This document shows, piece by piece, positions 1-63,812 of a stretch of DNA of 64,000 nt. Position 1 is the first letter of the stretch. The number at the start of each line of letters is the position of its first letter. The stretch is from Berghia stephanieae (lineage: Eukaryota; Mollusca; Gastropoda; Nudibranchia; Aeolidiidae). The position numbers and the translations under genes are program-made. The stretch spans positions 2,457,981-2,521,980 of the forward strand of contig CM067449.1 of the NCBI GenBank assembly GCA_034508935.3, read 5' to 3'. The notes beneath the pieces are model-generated. The model was not told the origin of the DNA and did not search any database. It saw nothing but the letters and a program-made list of their open reading frames with translations.

Positions 1-3000
1 ATCACTTTGATCCATATAGATAACACTTTTTACAGTCCGAGTCCCCAGCTTGTGTCAACTAAGTATCACTTTGATCCATATAGATAACACTTTTTACAGT
101 CCGAGTCCCCAGCTTGTGTCAACTAAGTATCACTTTGATCCATATAGATAACACTTTTTACAGTCCGAGTCCCCAGCTTGTGTCAACTAAGTATCACTTT
201 GATCCATATAGATAACACTTTTTACAGTCCGAGTCCCCAGCTTCTGTCAACTAAGTATCACTTTGATCCATATAGATAACACTTTTTACAGTCCGAGTCC
301 CAGCTTGTGTCAACTAAGTATCACTTTGATCCATATAGATAACACTTTTTACAGTCCGAGTCCCCAGCTTGTGTCAACTAAGAATCACTTTGATCCATAT
401 AGATAACACTTTTTACAGTCCGAGTCCCCAGCTTGTGTCAACTAAGTATCACTTTGATCCATATAGATAACACTTTTTACAGTCCGAGTCCCCAGCTTGT
501 GTCAACTAAGTATCACTTTGATCCATATAGATAACACTTTTTACAGTCCGAGTCCCCAGCTTGTGTCAACTAAGTATCACTTTGATCCATATAGATAACA
601 CTTTTTACAGTCCGAGTCCCCAGCTTCTGTCAACTAAGTATCACTTTGATCCATATAGATAACACTTTTTACAGTCCGAGTCCCCAGCTTGTGTCAACTA
701 AGTATCACTTTGATCCATATAGATAACACTTTTTACAGTCCGAGTCCCCAGCTTGTGTCAACTAAGTATCACTTTGATCCATATAGATAACACTTTTTAC
801 AGTCCGAGTCCCCAGCTTCTGTCAACTAAGTATCACTTTGATCCATATAGATAACACTTTTTACAGTCCGAGTCCCCAGCTTCTGTCAACTAAGTATCAC
901 TTTGATCCATATAGATAACACTTTTTACAGTCCGAGTCCCCAGCTTCTGTCAACTAAGTATCACTTTGATCCATATAGATAACACTTTTTACAGTCCGAG
1001 TCCCCAGCTTCTGTCAACTAAGTATCACTTTGATCCATATAGATAACACTTTTTACAGTCCGAGTCCCCAGCTTCTGTCAACTAAGTATCACTTTGATCC
1101 ATATAGATAACACTTTTTACAGTCCGAGTCCCCAGCTTCTGTCAACTAAGTATCACTTTGATCCATATAGATAACACTTTTTACAGTCCGAGTCCCCAGC
1201 TTGTGTCAACTAAGTATCACTTTGATCCATATAGATAACACTTTTTACAGTCCGAGTCCCCAGCTTGTGTCAACTAAGTATCACTTTGATCCATATAGAT
1301 AACACTTTTTACAGTCCGAGTCCCCAGCTTCTGTCAACTAAGTATCACTTTGATCCATATAGATAACACTTTTTACAGTCCGAGTCCCCAGCTTCTGTCA
1401 ACTAAGTATCACTTTGATCCATATAGATAACACTTTTTACAGTCCGAGTCCCCAGCTTCTGTCAACTAAGTATCACTTTGATCCATATAGATAACACTTT
1501 TTACAGTCCGAGTCCCCAGCTTCTGTCAACTAAGTATCACTTTGATCCATATAGATAACACTTTTTACAGTCCGAGTCCCCAGCTTGTGTCAACTAAGTA
1601 TCACTTTGATCCATATAGATAACACTTTTTACAGTCCGAGTCCCCAGCTTGTGTTCAACTAAGTATCACTTTGATCCATATAGATAACACTTTTTACAGT
1701 CCGAGTCCCCAGCTTCTGTCAACTAAGTATCACTTTGATCCATATAGATAACACTTTTTACAGTCCGAGTCCCCAGCTTGTGTCAACTAAGTATCACTTT
1801 GATCCATATAGATAACACTTTTTACAGTCCGAGTCCCCAGCTTCTGTCAACTAAGTATCACTTTGATCCATATAGATAACACTTTTTACAGTCCGAGTCC
1901 CCAGCTTCTGTCAACTAAGTATCACTTTGATCCATATAGATAACACTTTTTACAGTCCGAGTCCCCAGCTTCTGTCAACTAAGTATCACTTTGATCCATA
2001 TAGATAACACTTTTTACAGTCCGAGTCCCCAGCTTGTGTCAACTAAGTATCACTTTGATCCATATAGATAACACTTTTTACAGTCCGAGTCCCCAGCTTC
2101 TGTCAACTAAGTATCACTTTGATCCATATAGATAACACTTTTTACAGTCCGAGTCCCCAGCTTCTGTCAACTAAGTATCACTTTGATCCATATAGATAAC
2201 ACTTTTTACAGTCCGAGTCCCCAGCTTGTGTCAACTAAGTATCACTTTGATCCATATAGATAACACTTTTTACAGTCCGAGTCCCCAGCTTGTGTCAACT
2301 AAGAATCACTTTGATCCATATAGATAACACTTTTTACAGTCCGAGTCCCCAGCTTCTGTCAACTAAGTATCACTTTGATCCTAAGATAACACTTTTTACA
2401 GTCCGAGTCCCCAGCTTCTGTCAACTAGTATCACTTTGATCCATATAGATAACACTTTTTACAGTCCGAGTCCCCAGCTTCTTCAACTAAGTACACTTTG
2501 ATCCATATAGATAACACTTTTTTACAGTCCGAGTCCCCAGCTTTGTCAACTAAATCACTTTGACCATATAGATAACACTTTTTACAGTCCGATCCCCAGC
2601 TTGTGTCAACTAAGTATCACTTTGATCCATATAGATAACCTTTTTACAGTCCGAGTCCCCAGCTTTGTCAACTAAGTATCACTTTATACAGATAACACTT
2701 TTACAGTCCAGTCCCACTTCTGTCAACTAAGTATCACTTTGATCCATATAGATAACACTTTTACAGTCCGAGTCCCCAGCTTCTGTCAACTAAGTATCAC
2801 TTTGATCCATAGATAACTTTTCATCCGATCCCCAGCTTCTGTCACTAAGTATCACTTGATCCATATAGATAACACTTTTTACATCCGAGTCCCCAGCTTC
2901 TGTCAACTAAGTATCACTTTGATCCATATAGATAACACTTTTTACAGTCCGAGTCCCACTTCTGTCAACTAAGTATCACTTTGATCCATATAGATAACAT

Positions 3001-6000
3001 TTTTACAGTCCGAGTCCCCAGCTTCGTCAACTAAGTATCACTTGATCCATATAGAAACACTTTTTACAGAGTCCGAGTCCCAGCTTCTTTCAACTAAGTA
3101 TCACTTGATCCATATAGATACATTTTACAGTCCGATCCCCAGCTTCTGTCAACTAAGTATCAACTTGCCATATAATAACACTTTTTACAGCCGATCCCCA
3201 CTTCTGTCACTAAGTATCACTTTGATCCATTAGATACACTTTTACAGTCCGATCCCCAGCTTGTCAACTAAGTATCACTTTGATCCATATAGATAACATT
3301 TTTCAGTCCGAGTCCCCAGCTTCTTCAACAAGTATCTTGATCCATAGAAACACTTTTACAGTCCGAGTCCCCACTCTGTCAACTAAGTATCACTTTGATC
3401 CTATAGATAACACTTTTTACAGTCCGGTCCCCCTTCTGTCAACTAAGTACACTTTATCCATTAGTACACTTTTACAGTCCGATCCCACTTTGTCAACTAG
3501 TATCACTTTGTCCATAAGATAACACTTTTACAGTCCGAGTCCCCAGCTTGTCAACAAATCAACTTTCCATATAATAACATTTTACAGTCCGAGTCCCAGC
3601 TTCTTCAACTAAGTATCACTTTGATCCATATAGATAACACTTTTTACAGTCCAGTCCACTTGCAACTAGATACTTTGATCCATTGTACACTTTACAGTCC
3701 AGTCCCACTTTGTCAACTAAGTACACTTTGATCCATATAATAACACTTTTCATCCGATCCCACTTCTTCACTAAGTATCACTTTGTCATATAATAACTTT
3801 TTACAGTCCGAGTCCCCAGCTTCTGTCACTAATATCACTTTGATCCATATAGTAACACTTTTTACAGTCCGTCCCCAGCTTCTGTCAACTAAGTATCACT
3901 TTGATCCATATAGATAACACTTTTACAGTCGAGTCCCCGCTTCTGTCAACTAAGTATCACTTTGATCCATAATAACACTTTTTACAGTCCAGTCCCCAGC
4001 TTCTGTCAACTAATATCATCACTTGTCCAATAGATAAACTTTTTAACAGTCCGAGTCCCCAGTTCTGTCAACTAAGTATACTTTGATCCATATAATAACA
4101 AATTTTTACAGTCCGAGCCCCTCTGTCAACTAAGTATCACTTTGATCCATATAGATAACACTTTTTACAGTCCGAGTCCCCAGCTTCTGTCAACTAAGTA
4201 TCACTTTGATCCATATAGATAACACTTTTTACAGTCCGAGTCCCCAGCTTTGTCAACTAAGTATCACTTTGACCATATAGATAACACTTTTTACAGTCCG
4301 AGTCCCCAGCTTCTGTCAACTAAGTATCACTTTGATCCATATAGATAACACTTTTTACAGTCCGAGTCCCCAGCTTCTGTCAACTAAGTATCACTTTGAT
4401 CCATATAGATAACACTTTTTACAGTCCGAGTCCCCAGCTTCTGTCAACTAAGTATCACTTGATCCATATAGATAACACTTTTTACAGTCCGAGTCCCCAG
4501 CTTCTGTCAACTAAGTATCACTTTGATCCATATAGATAACACTTTTTACAGTCCGAGTCCCCAGCTTCTGTCAACTAAGTATCACTTTGATCCATATAGA
4601 TAACACTTTTTACAGTCCGAGTCCCCAGCTTCTGTCAACTAAGTATCACTTTGATCCATATAGATAACACTTTTTACAGTCCGAGTCCCCAGCTTCTGTC
4701 AACTAAGTATCACTTTGATCCATATAGATAACACTTTTTACAGTCCGAGTCCCCAGCTTCTGTCAACTAAGTATCACTTTGATCCATATAGATAACACTT
4801 TTTACAGTCCGAGTCCCCAGCTTCTGTCAACTAAGTATCACTTTGATCCATATAGATAACACTTTTTACAGTCCGAGTCCCCAGCTTGTGTCAACTTAGT
4901 ATCACTTTGATCCATATAGATAACACTTTTTACAGTCCGAGTCCCCAGCTTCTGTCAACTAAGTATCACTTTGATCCATATAGATAACACTTTTTACAGT
5001 CCGAGTCCCCAGCTTCTGTCAACTAAGTATCACTTTGATCCATATAGATAACACTTTTTACAGTCCGAGTCCCCAGCTTCTGTCAACTAAGTATCACTTT
5101 GATCCATATAGATAACACTTTTTACAGTCCGAGTCCCCAGCTTCTGTCAACTTAGTATCACTTTGATCCATATAGATAACACTTTTTACAGTCCGAGTCC
5201 CCAGCTTCTGTCAACTAAGTATCACTTTGATCCATATAGATAACACTTTTTACAGTCCGAGTCCCCAGCTTCTGTCAACTAAGTATCACTTTGATCCATA
5301 TAGATAACACTTTTTACAGTCCGAGTCCCCAGCTTCTGTCAACTAAGTATCACTTTGATCCATATAGATAACACTTTTTACAGTCCGAGTCCCCAGCTTG
5401 TGTCAACTAAGTATCACTTTGATCCATATAGATAACACTTTTTACAGTCCGAGTCCCCAGCTTCTGTCAACTAAGTATCACTTTGATCCATATAGATAAC
5501 ACTTTTTACAGTCCGAGTCCCCAGCTTGTGTCAACTAAGTATCACTTTGATCCATATAGATAACACTTTTTACAGTCCGAGTCCCCAGCTTGTGTCAACT
5601 AAGTATCACTTTGATCCATATAGATAACACTTTTTACAGTCCGAGTCCCCAGCTTCTGTCAACTAAGTATCACTTTGATCCATATAGATAACACTTTTTA
5701 CAGTCCGAGTCCCCAGCTTCTGTCAACTAAGTATCACTTTGATCCATATAGATAACACTTTTTACAGTCCGAGTCCCCAGCTTCTGTCAACTAAGTATCA
5801 CTTTGATCCATATAGATAACACTTTTTACAGTCCGAGTCCCCAGCTTCTGTCAACTAAGTATCACTTTGATCCATATAGATAACACTTTTTACAGTCCGA
5901 GTCCCCAGCTTCTGTCAACTAAGTATCACTTTGATCCATATAGATAACACTTTTTACAGTCCGAGTCCCCAGCTTCTGTCAACTAAGTATCACTTTGATC

Positions 6001-6397
6001 CATATAGATAACACTTTTTACAGTCCGAGTCCCCAGCTTCTGTCAACTAAGTATCACTTTGATCCATATAGATAACACTTTTTACAGTCCGAGTCCCCAG
6101 CTTCTGTCAACTAAGTATCACTTTGATCCATATAGATAACACTTTTTACAGTCCGAGTCCCCAGCTTCTGTCAACTAAGTATCACTTTGATCCATATAGA
6201 TAACACTTTTTACAGTCCGAGTCCCCAGCTTGTGTCAACTAAGTATCACTTTGATCCATATAGATAACACTTTTTACAGTCCGAGTCCCCAGCTTCTGTC
6301 AACTAAGTATCACTTTGATCCATATAGATAACACTTTTTACAGTCCGAGTCCCCAGCTTCTGTCAACTAAGTATCACTTTGATCCATATAGATAACA
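1..6397. repeat. 64-bp satellite array, about 100 copies
   Basis: The unit starts ATCACTTTGATCCATATAGA and ends GTGTCAACTAAGT; period 64 bp measured between successive copies. A G/C variant (CTTGTGTC or CTTCTGTC) alternates irregularly, and rarer AAGAATC and CTTAGTATC variants recur. The array enters from outside and stops inside the unit at GATAACA. It carries no coding potential; the open frames in it are repeat artefacts. If exon 1 is indeed preceded by an upstream half-Ig exon, the array is intronic. Confidence 0.98.
2380..4125. repeat. Indel-rich block inside the satellite
   Basis: Nearly every unit here lacks one or several single bases (for example CTAAGATAAC for CATATAGATAAC), whereas units on both sides are almost identical. 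Either an older, diverged core or poorly polished consensus. Confidence 0.9.
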
Positions 6398-6825
6398 TCA
6401 ATCGGTCAAAATTACCTTTTCAATTTATTAAAATCGCCTTCAACCTGACACTTTAAGGAATTATCAAGTTTTAGAATTGTTGATATATGAAACAGACGTT
6501 TGTTTTCTGGCCAAAATACAATTATGTTTGTTTTGTCAGAATTGGTAGAGCAAAATATTTTACACCGATGCTTTTGTCCGATACAAAGAAAACCGCACTA
6601 GAATACAAATTGGAATTGATTAAAACTGTTTCGACGCTCATATATCTAAGGCAGATATAATTCGAGTTATAAAAGGCGAATTACAATCAAGGGTGAATTG
6701 ATCATTAATTTATTTTTAAAATAATCATTTTGATCATTTTCAGCTTCATTCAATCGCGACGGATCACAAGGTTGAAGTAGAACAATGTAAAAGAAAAAGA
6801 GAGAAAAAAAAACTATTGTTGTTAC
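6398..6825. other. Unique AT-rich spacer
   Basis: Sequence between the satellite and the microsatellite. No exon, tRNA or repeat family recognised. Confidence 0.6.
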
Positions 6826-7570
<745 letters not shown>

Positions 7571-7799
7571 TACCACTTTTTATATATACCTGAAGCTTCA
7601 TGACATACATACACTTAGAGGTTATCTTATTTCTAAGCGCCAGTCCAAAACGACAAACGCTGTCATATTTTAATCTTCTATATCAATATTATCTATATCA
7701 AATATTTCGCTCCGTATCCAAACTAAATCGTCTTGAGATTTTAAGAAAGTAAATCTAGACACACTAAACAAACAAACAGTTCAGAGCTCCAACACTTTC

Positions 7800-8230
7800 A
7801 GGTATAACACAATTCAATAGTTTTCCCTGTCAGTTTTCTTTCTGAAGATTGCAGCTATGCTAATGTTATAATACCATAATATGATCTGTTAATGGAAACT
7901 GTTTATTGTCAATCCTCTTATGCGGTTATGTGGTTTTGTGGTATCGGGTATAACACAATTCAATAGTTTTCCCTGTCAGTTTTCTTTCTGAAGATTGCAG
8001 CTATGCTAATGTTATAATACCATATGATCTGTTAATGGAAACTGTTTATTCTCAATCCTCTTATGCGGTTATGTGGTTTTGTGGTATCGGGTATAACACA
8101 ATTCAATAGTTTTCCCTGTCAGTTTTCTGAAGATTTCAACAGCTATGCCAATGTCATAATATCATAATACCATAATATGTTCTGTAAATGGAAACCGTTT
8201 ATTCTCAATCCTCTTTTGCGGTTATGCGGT
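7800..8230 (+). repeat. Three tandem ~145-bp units ending in a SINE-1 head
   Basis: GGTATAACACAATTCAATAG starts at 7801, 7947 and 8090. Each unit ends with a version of GCGGTTATGTGGTTTTGTGG, the 5' start of SINE-1; only the third continues into a full SINE. Confidence 0.9.
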
Positions 8231-8526
8231 CTTGTGATATAACACTCGCATTCGGATCAGAAGCTCCTGTGTTCGAAACTCGCTCGGCGCAAAGTTCAGT
8301 CGTTGGAAAAGGCTCTCTTTACTCACATTCTCTCATCATACTCGAGTATAAAATGAGTACCTGGCCTTAAACACCGTTGTCTATGTCATGAAAAATCGCA
8401 ATATCGCCTAACAGGAACCATGTCTCGTTCTACGTGTTACGTGTTGCTGTTGGCCAGGGATCCTAAATTGATTGTAAAGCACATTGAGTACGCTAAGTGG
8501 ATATTGCACTATATAAAAGTTCAAAT
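8218..8526 (+). repeat. SINE-1 (tRNA-derived)
   Basis: tRNA-like head with A box and B box (TTCGAAACTCG), body TAAAATGAGTACCTGGCC, tail GCACTATATAAAAGTTCAA. Near full length. Confidence 0.88.
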
Positions 8527-8773
8527 ATATATTTTTTTAATCTCAATAATTATCATTTCTCTAGACGGTTTGGTGAGGGCTGCCTATGATGAGCTACCTA
8601 TTTGTTGTTTCATGTACCGTATTGTGTGTGAAACAGTCATAAACAAAAATGGATATAATAGCTTTAAAAAAAAATAATACAAAACACAGAGCGTTTCGGG
8701 CTCGAAACCATTCTTCAGTCAACAACCAAAAAAAAAAAAAAACAATAACACAATTATTACATAAATACATCAC

Positions 8774-9024
8774 TTTAACCCTCTCCTTACCACCTATAAG
8801 AAAATCGTCACATTCGTTACGATATAACCAACAATTTTCTGATTCTGATTTCACTTTGTTATTGTTGTAGCGATAAAAACTCAACATTGTGTAGCAGAGC
8901 TCATTTTTCTGAACAAAACAAGCATATACTCGTTACCATTCTGTCTGAAAAATCTATGTTTCTGTGGAGTGAGCGTGAAGTTTCGGGTAAAATTCTGAAA
9001 ATAGCTGGTAGGGAGAGAGTTTAA
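8774..9024 (+). mobile_element. TTAA-flanked MITE (piggyBac-like), ~250 bp
   Basis: Bounded by TTAACCCTCTCCTTACCA and AGCTGGTAGGGAGAGAGTTTAA, i.e. inverted ends starting CCCTCTCC at a TTAA target. No transposase. Further copies at 25234, 31076 and 54178. Confidence 0.82.
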
Positions 9025-9173
9025 AAAACAGAGAGACGGCAGAGAAATATTCTATAGTTTGTCCATTGACATAATTTATCCCTTTAATTTGTCTCATTAT
9101 TTTCTCGCTGTAAATGGAGAATAAGTCTCTTCTAATGTTCCTTATAACACATACTTACTATCACTCATTCCAA

Positions 9174-9204
9174 CACACACACACAAACACACACACACAC
9201 ACAC

Positions 9205-9256
<52 letters not shown>

Positions 9257-9361
9257 TGTTGGTGGGTACTCGTAGGTACGAAAGTGCTCGATAATGATGG
9301 TTAGAGCTAATGTAGAATACGTTCTTTTTTGTGGACTTATTCCACGTCCATATATATGTGT

Positions 9362-9425
<64 letters not shown>

Positions 9426-9426
9426 G
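9174..9426. repeat. (AC)n, (TA)n, (TG)n and (GA)n microsatellites
   Basis: CA repeat to about 9206, TA repeat 9207-9253, then TG repeat 9356-9404 running into GA 9405-9426. Confidence 0.9.
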
Positions 9427-9457
9427 TGTGAGTTTCGGAGACATAATACCTTTTAGA

Positions 9458-9655
9458 TGATATTACATTTTTTTTACGACAGAGACAACACTGACACTGT
9501 TAAATGGCTAGGTACTCATTTTACACCTGAGTACGGTGAGATAATGTGAGTAAAGAGCCTTTTACCAATGACTCAACTATGCGCCGAGCGAGGCTCGAAC
9601 CCAGGACCTTCTGATCCGAAAGCGAATGTTATACCACAAGACCACATAGCCGCAC
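9458..9655 (-). repeat. SINE-1, 3' truncated
   Basis: Reverse copy: AGGCTCGAACCCAGGACCTT is the B-box side and CACATAGCCGCAC the 5' end. The GCGCTATATAA tail is missing. Confidence 0.85.
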
Positions 9656-9744
9656 ATTACATAACATAACATAACCCCCACCCCCATCTTTGATTTATCA
9701 GCTGGGCATGCTTATGCGCTATACAAAATGCTATGTTATTAATT

Positions 9745-9942
9745 ATATAGATAGTTCGAAGATGACGTCACTCGGGTCTTTGTCATTGTTTTTTGCCATC
9801 CGCGTTTATGAGAAATGCTCACTGAACTGTGTTAACCCGACTATAAACGTTCATGGATACACATAGTTTTGTGTGTTGGTCCGTTATACTTCCGGATGGC
9901 AATGTTATGTAGCTTCTTAGCCAAGCGCATACTAGCTATAGA
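9745..9942. mobile_element. ~200-bp MITE, TIR CTATAGATAGT
   Basis: Runs from TATAGATAGTTCGAAGATGA to AAGCGCATACTAGCTATAG. No coding sequence. Overlaps the next copy by its terminal repeat. Confidence 0.8.
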
Positions 9943-10166
9943 TAGTTCAAAGATGACGTCACTCGGGTCTTTGTTATTGTTTTTTGCCATCCGCGTTTAT
10001 GAGTAATGCTCACTGAACTTTATTAACCCGACTATAGACGTTCATGGATACACAGTTTTGTGTGTTGATCCGCTATACTTCCGGATGGCAATGTTGTGTT
10101 GATCCGTTATACTTCCGGATGGCAATGTTGTGAGCTTCTTAGCCAAGCGCATACTATCTATAGATT
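9936..10166. mobile_element. Second copy of the ~200-bp MITE, in tandem
   Basis: Same family, same orientation, sharing the CTATAGATAG end with the first copy; contains a ~32-nt internal duplication of TTGATCCGTTATACTTCCGG. Confidence 0.8.
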
Positions 10167-10424
10167 ATTAATTCTATTACCGTGCCTCTCTGTCTACTCA
10201 TCTAACGCGAATCATGACTGTCGAAGCGCAGACCAGACCTGTGTTATTGTTATTGTCCACGTCCCTAGCCAATCCCTTTGTAAATATTTTGTCTTCTTTT
10301 ATCAATGACCATTCTTATCTACGATCTACGAGTATTTAGTATTTAAGCCTGTGACAAAAAGTCTCGTCTCTCTAGAGCAGGGTTGTCATTCACTGATAAA
10401 ACGCCAGTTTTTGTTGGGTTTTTT

Positions 10425-10455
10425 TGTTTTTTTTTTTTTTTGGGGGGGGGGGGGT
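10425..10455. repeat. T-tract/G-tract junction
   Basis: A run of 14 or more T passes directly into about 13 G. Similar junctions recur in the window. Confidence 0.9.
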
Positions 10456-10485
10456 TTGTTTTTGTTTTCTTTTTTTGTTTGTTTG

Positions 10486-10660
10486 TTTTTCGAGTTTTAA
10501 CCAGTTAAAAATTTCAATCCTGGGACTGAAGGGAGACCTCGCGAGGTCTCAGGTTTGAGAGTTTTCTGCCAAAATGAAAATCATTTAAATCGATCGATAT
10601 TTGAAAGATGAGTTGAATGTCAAAATTTGTTAATACTTATCTTTCCGGAGCTAACTGGTT
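10486..10660. repeat. Repeat family with AATCGATCGATATT core
   Basis: Contains AACCAGTTAA at one end, a GACCTCGCGAGGTC palindrome and a CATTTAAATCGATCGATATT core. Related stretches at 12717, 30400 and 50925. Confidence 0.65.
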
Positions 10661-10830
10661 TGTTTTGTTTGTTTTTGTTTTTTGTTTTTTTTTGTTTTTT
10701 TTTTTGTTTTTTTTTTTGTTTTGTTTTTTTTTTTTTTTTTGGGGGGGGGGGATTTTTTGCTGGGGTTTGTTTTTGGTGTTTTGTTGTTTTTTTTTGTTTT
10801 TTTTGTTGTTGTTTTTTTTTTTTTTTTTTG
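10660..10830. repeat. T/G-rich low-complexity tract
   Basis: TTTTGTTTT runs ending in T(18)G(11). The long reading frames here on both strands are artefacts of composition. Confidence 0.9.
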
Positions 10831-11025
10831 GTTGTATTAAAACAAAACCAAGTAATATACCAAATGTTAACAATTATATGTACAAAACGTTTCGGCCATT
10901 GGCCTTCGTTAGGCAGGAGACAAACAACAAAACACAAACAATCTAAGGTTACAAAAAATCACATTTTGTGAAATGTTTTCTACATAATATGACAAAATGT
11001 GATTTTTGTAACCTTAAATTTTTTG

Positions 11026-11193
11026 CTTAGTACCCGAAAAGTATCGAGTTCGATCACCTTCCGCTGCGCTGTGAGGCCTTTGAGCAAGTCACCTCGTCCT
11101 AGCTCAATTTGTGGCGCTGCACTGCGGCTGACGCCGGGCTTATTCCAGTCTTCCCTTGGAATAGACCCTAGAGACAAATTTCCCCTTTTATTT
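11026..11193 (+). repeat. SINE-2, head truncated
   Basis: GTACCCGAAAAGTATCGAG, CTTTGAGCAAGTCACCTCG, GGAATAGACCCTAGAGAC, CAAATTTCCCC. Family with a tRNA-like head and AATAAAGGGA end. Confidence 0.85.
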
Positions 11194-11303
11194 TAAACGT
11201 TGTATGTTTTGTGTTGTTCTCTTATTTATGAGTCACATTTACTCACTCGATTCTTTTCCTCCATCTCATTGACTCATTTAAGCACCTCTAGTTTTTGGCT
11301 CTA

Positions 11304-11605
11304 ATACGCTTCAACACTCGTGACGTCACTTCCTTCCTAATGACGCATGGTAACATAGTAACACTGGCTCTAAACTAGCGGAACAATGGCGGACGCACGT
11401 ATGAAATATTTCTCCGGCGAGTATAAAGCGTATCCAGAGGGGGAAAAACACATAAATTTGATCATGTTTTGACTTTTACACATTCTGTTCACAAGACATA
11501 TGAAAAGTTCTAGCCAGCATGAAAAATAAAAAGTAATGATTTTCTTTGTTTAGAACCAAGATGGCCGCCGTTGCCGGGCGGCGTGACATCAGACTACTGA
11601 ATCCA
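11304..11605 (+). mobile_element. ~300-bp MITE carrying a SWIM-like peptide
   Basis: TIR related to AGGCTTCAATAGTC...GACGTCAC; ends GACATCAGACTACTGAATCC. Frame diverged here; clearer in the 13462 and 19491 copies. Confidence 0.82.
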
Positions 11606-11828
11606 GTTAAAGCCGTGTGCTTTAGCCTTTTGTTAAACAATAATTCGTTCCATTCTTGAGAAGTAAAAAAGTTTAATATTGTATGTTTGTGTGTGTTTGG
11701 TTTTTTTGCGTATTAATGAATGGATGGATGGATGAATTAACGTAAATTATACGTGAATTGCTGACTGGAAGGCTATTTTCCTTTTTTGTAACAGTAAGAA
11801 GAGAATTAATTTCATCTTTCATCCACAG

Positions 11829-62704
<50,876 letters not shown>

Positions 62705-63639
62705 GTAAACAAATGCTATTTCATCTACTCTTTTTTTTAATGGTGTAAAATATAGGTAGGGTGCGAGGGGGAAAAACGGGGAAAAAATATGACGTATGTT
62801 TCAATACGAAGAAAAGTCAGAAACATTCAAAAATTTGCACACAACAAGAACAATACCTTAAAATAATACTTGCCGAGTTTGATTAAAAATACACGGTTGG
62901 TTTAGATAGAAACAATGCCGGTTATGCCAGCGTTGTATAAAAATTACTATATCAAACTTGCATCTTGTTTTTAGCAGCATGGTGTTACTAGTGTAGAAAT
63001 TTACCTCGTCTTGTTGAAAACCAAATGACGATCGAGAGATAGATTCTAATTAGTATGTTTATAGCCTTATCCGGGATTTCAAAACTTTTTTTCACAATGA
63101 ATGACTCAAACTTTCAAATTTATGGTAAAAGTAAAAATGGAATCATAACAGGGCATATTTGAGGTATCCCAAATAGGCCTTGTGCTAAACGGTGCTTGCA
63201 TATCACGTGATTGATGTGCAAAAATTGTTTCCCAAGCCGTTGGCTTTTTAAAAAATAAAGTGTGAGAAATTTATTGAACGTTTATTTATTAGCGTGCTTT
63301 TCTTCAATTTATATCATTAGCAAATGATCACTCATTTTATCAATGTCTTTCTTCATATATTTGAAAGATTTTCTCTCGTTATACAAGAAATTGCTGCATG
63401 AGCTTAATTAATGCTTTAAACATCCTGTAATATATCAACAAACATTATAATATTATAATCCTCTCACTCTACCATATGGGTGTAAATTTTCATGCAATAC
63501 AGTTTGAAGCTTATTTGTTTTATCTTCTTGCTTTCTTATTTCATTTTTAATATCATTTTTGCCTGTGCTTCAGACGATTACAACAAAATTGAGTTCACTC
63601 TTTGCCTTATTTACTTCAAAGAAATGATATTCAACTAAT
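62705..63639. other. Intron 34, no feature
   Basis: AT-rich sequence after exon 34; no exon or recognised repeat. Confidence 0.55.
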
Positions 63640-63812
63640 AAATAATACCACATTATCTCATTCATCTGTGTGTTTCATTCATCCTGTTTTGTTGATAAAG
63701 GGGAAACCCGAAGCGTTCATTTGATCTGTTTTTGTAATTAAATTGAAGCTTACATTCAATTTCACATTATTGTTTATTTCTTCGAGCTTTGAGCAGCAAC
63801 ATTTACATTTCT
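63640..63812. repeat. Half of the foldback repeat family
   Basis: CACATTATCTCATTCATCTG, GATAAAGGGGAAACCCG, AAGCTTACATTCAATTTC, TTTGAGCAGCAACATTTAC. Confidence 0.83.

Noticed and set aside
3042-3522. Open frames in the satellite
   Set aside because: They appear only where single-base losses remove stops in the 64-bp unit; no codon pattern or start context.
8420-8677. Possible upstream exon or small gene near 8420-8677
   Set aside because: First half is SINE-1 tail; the rest has no domain and no half-Ig sequence.
10617-10971. Phe/Lys-rich frames on both strands
   Set aside because: Translation of T/G homopolymer tracts.
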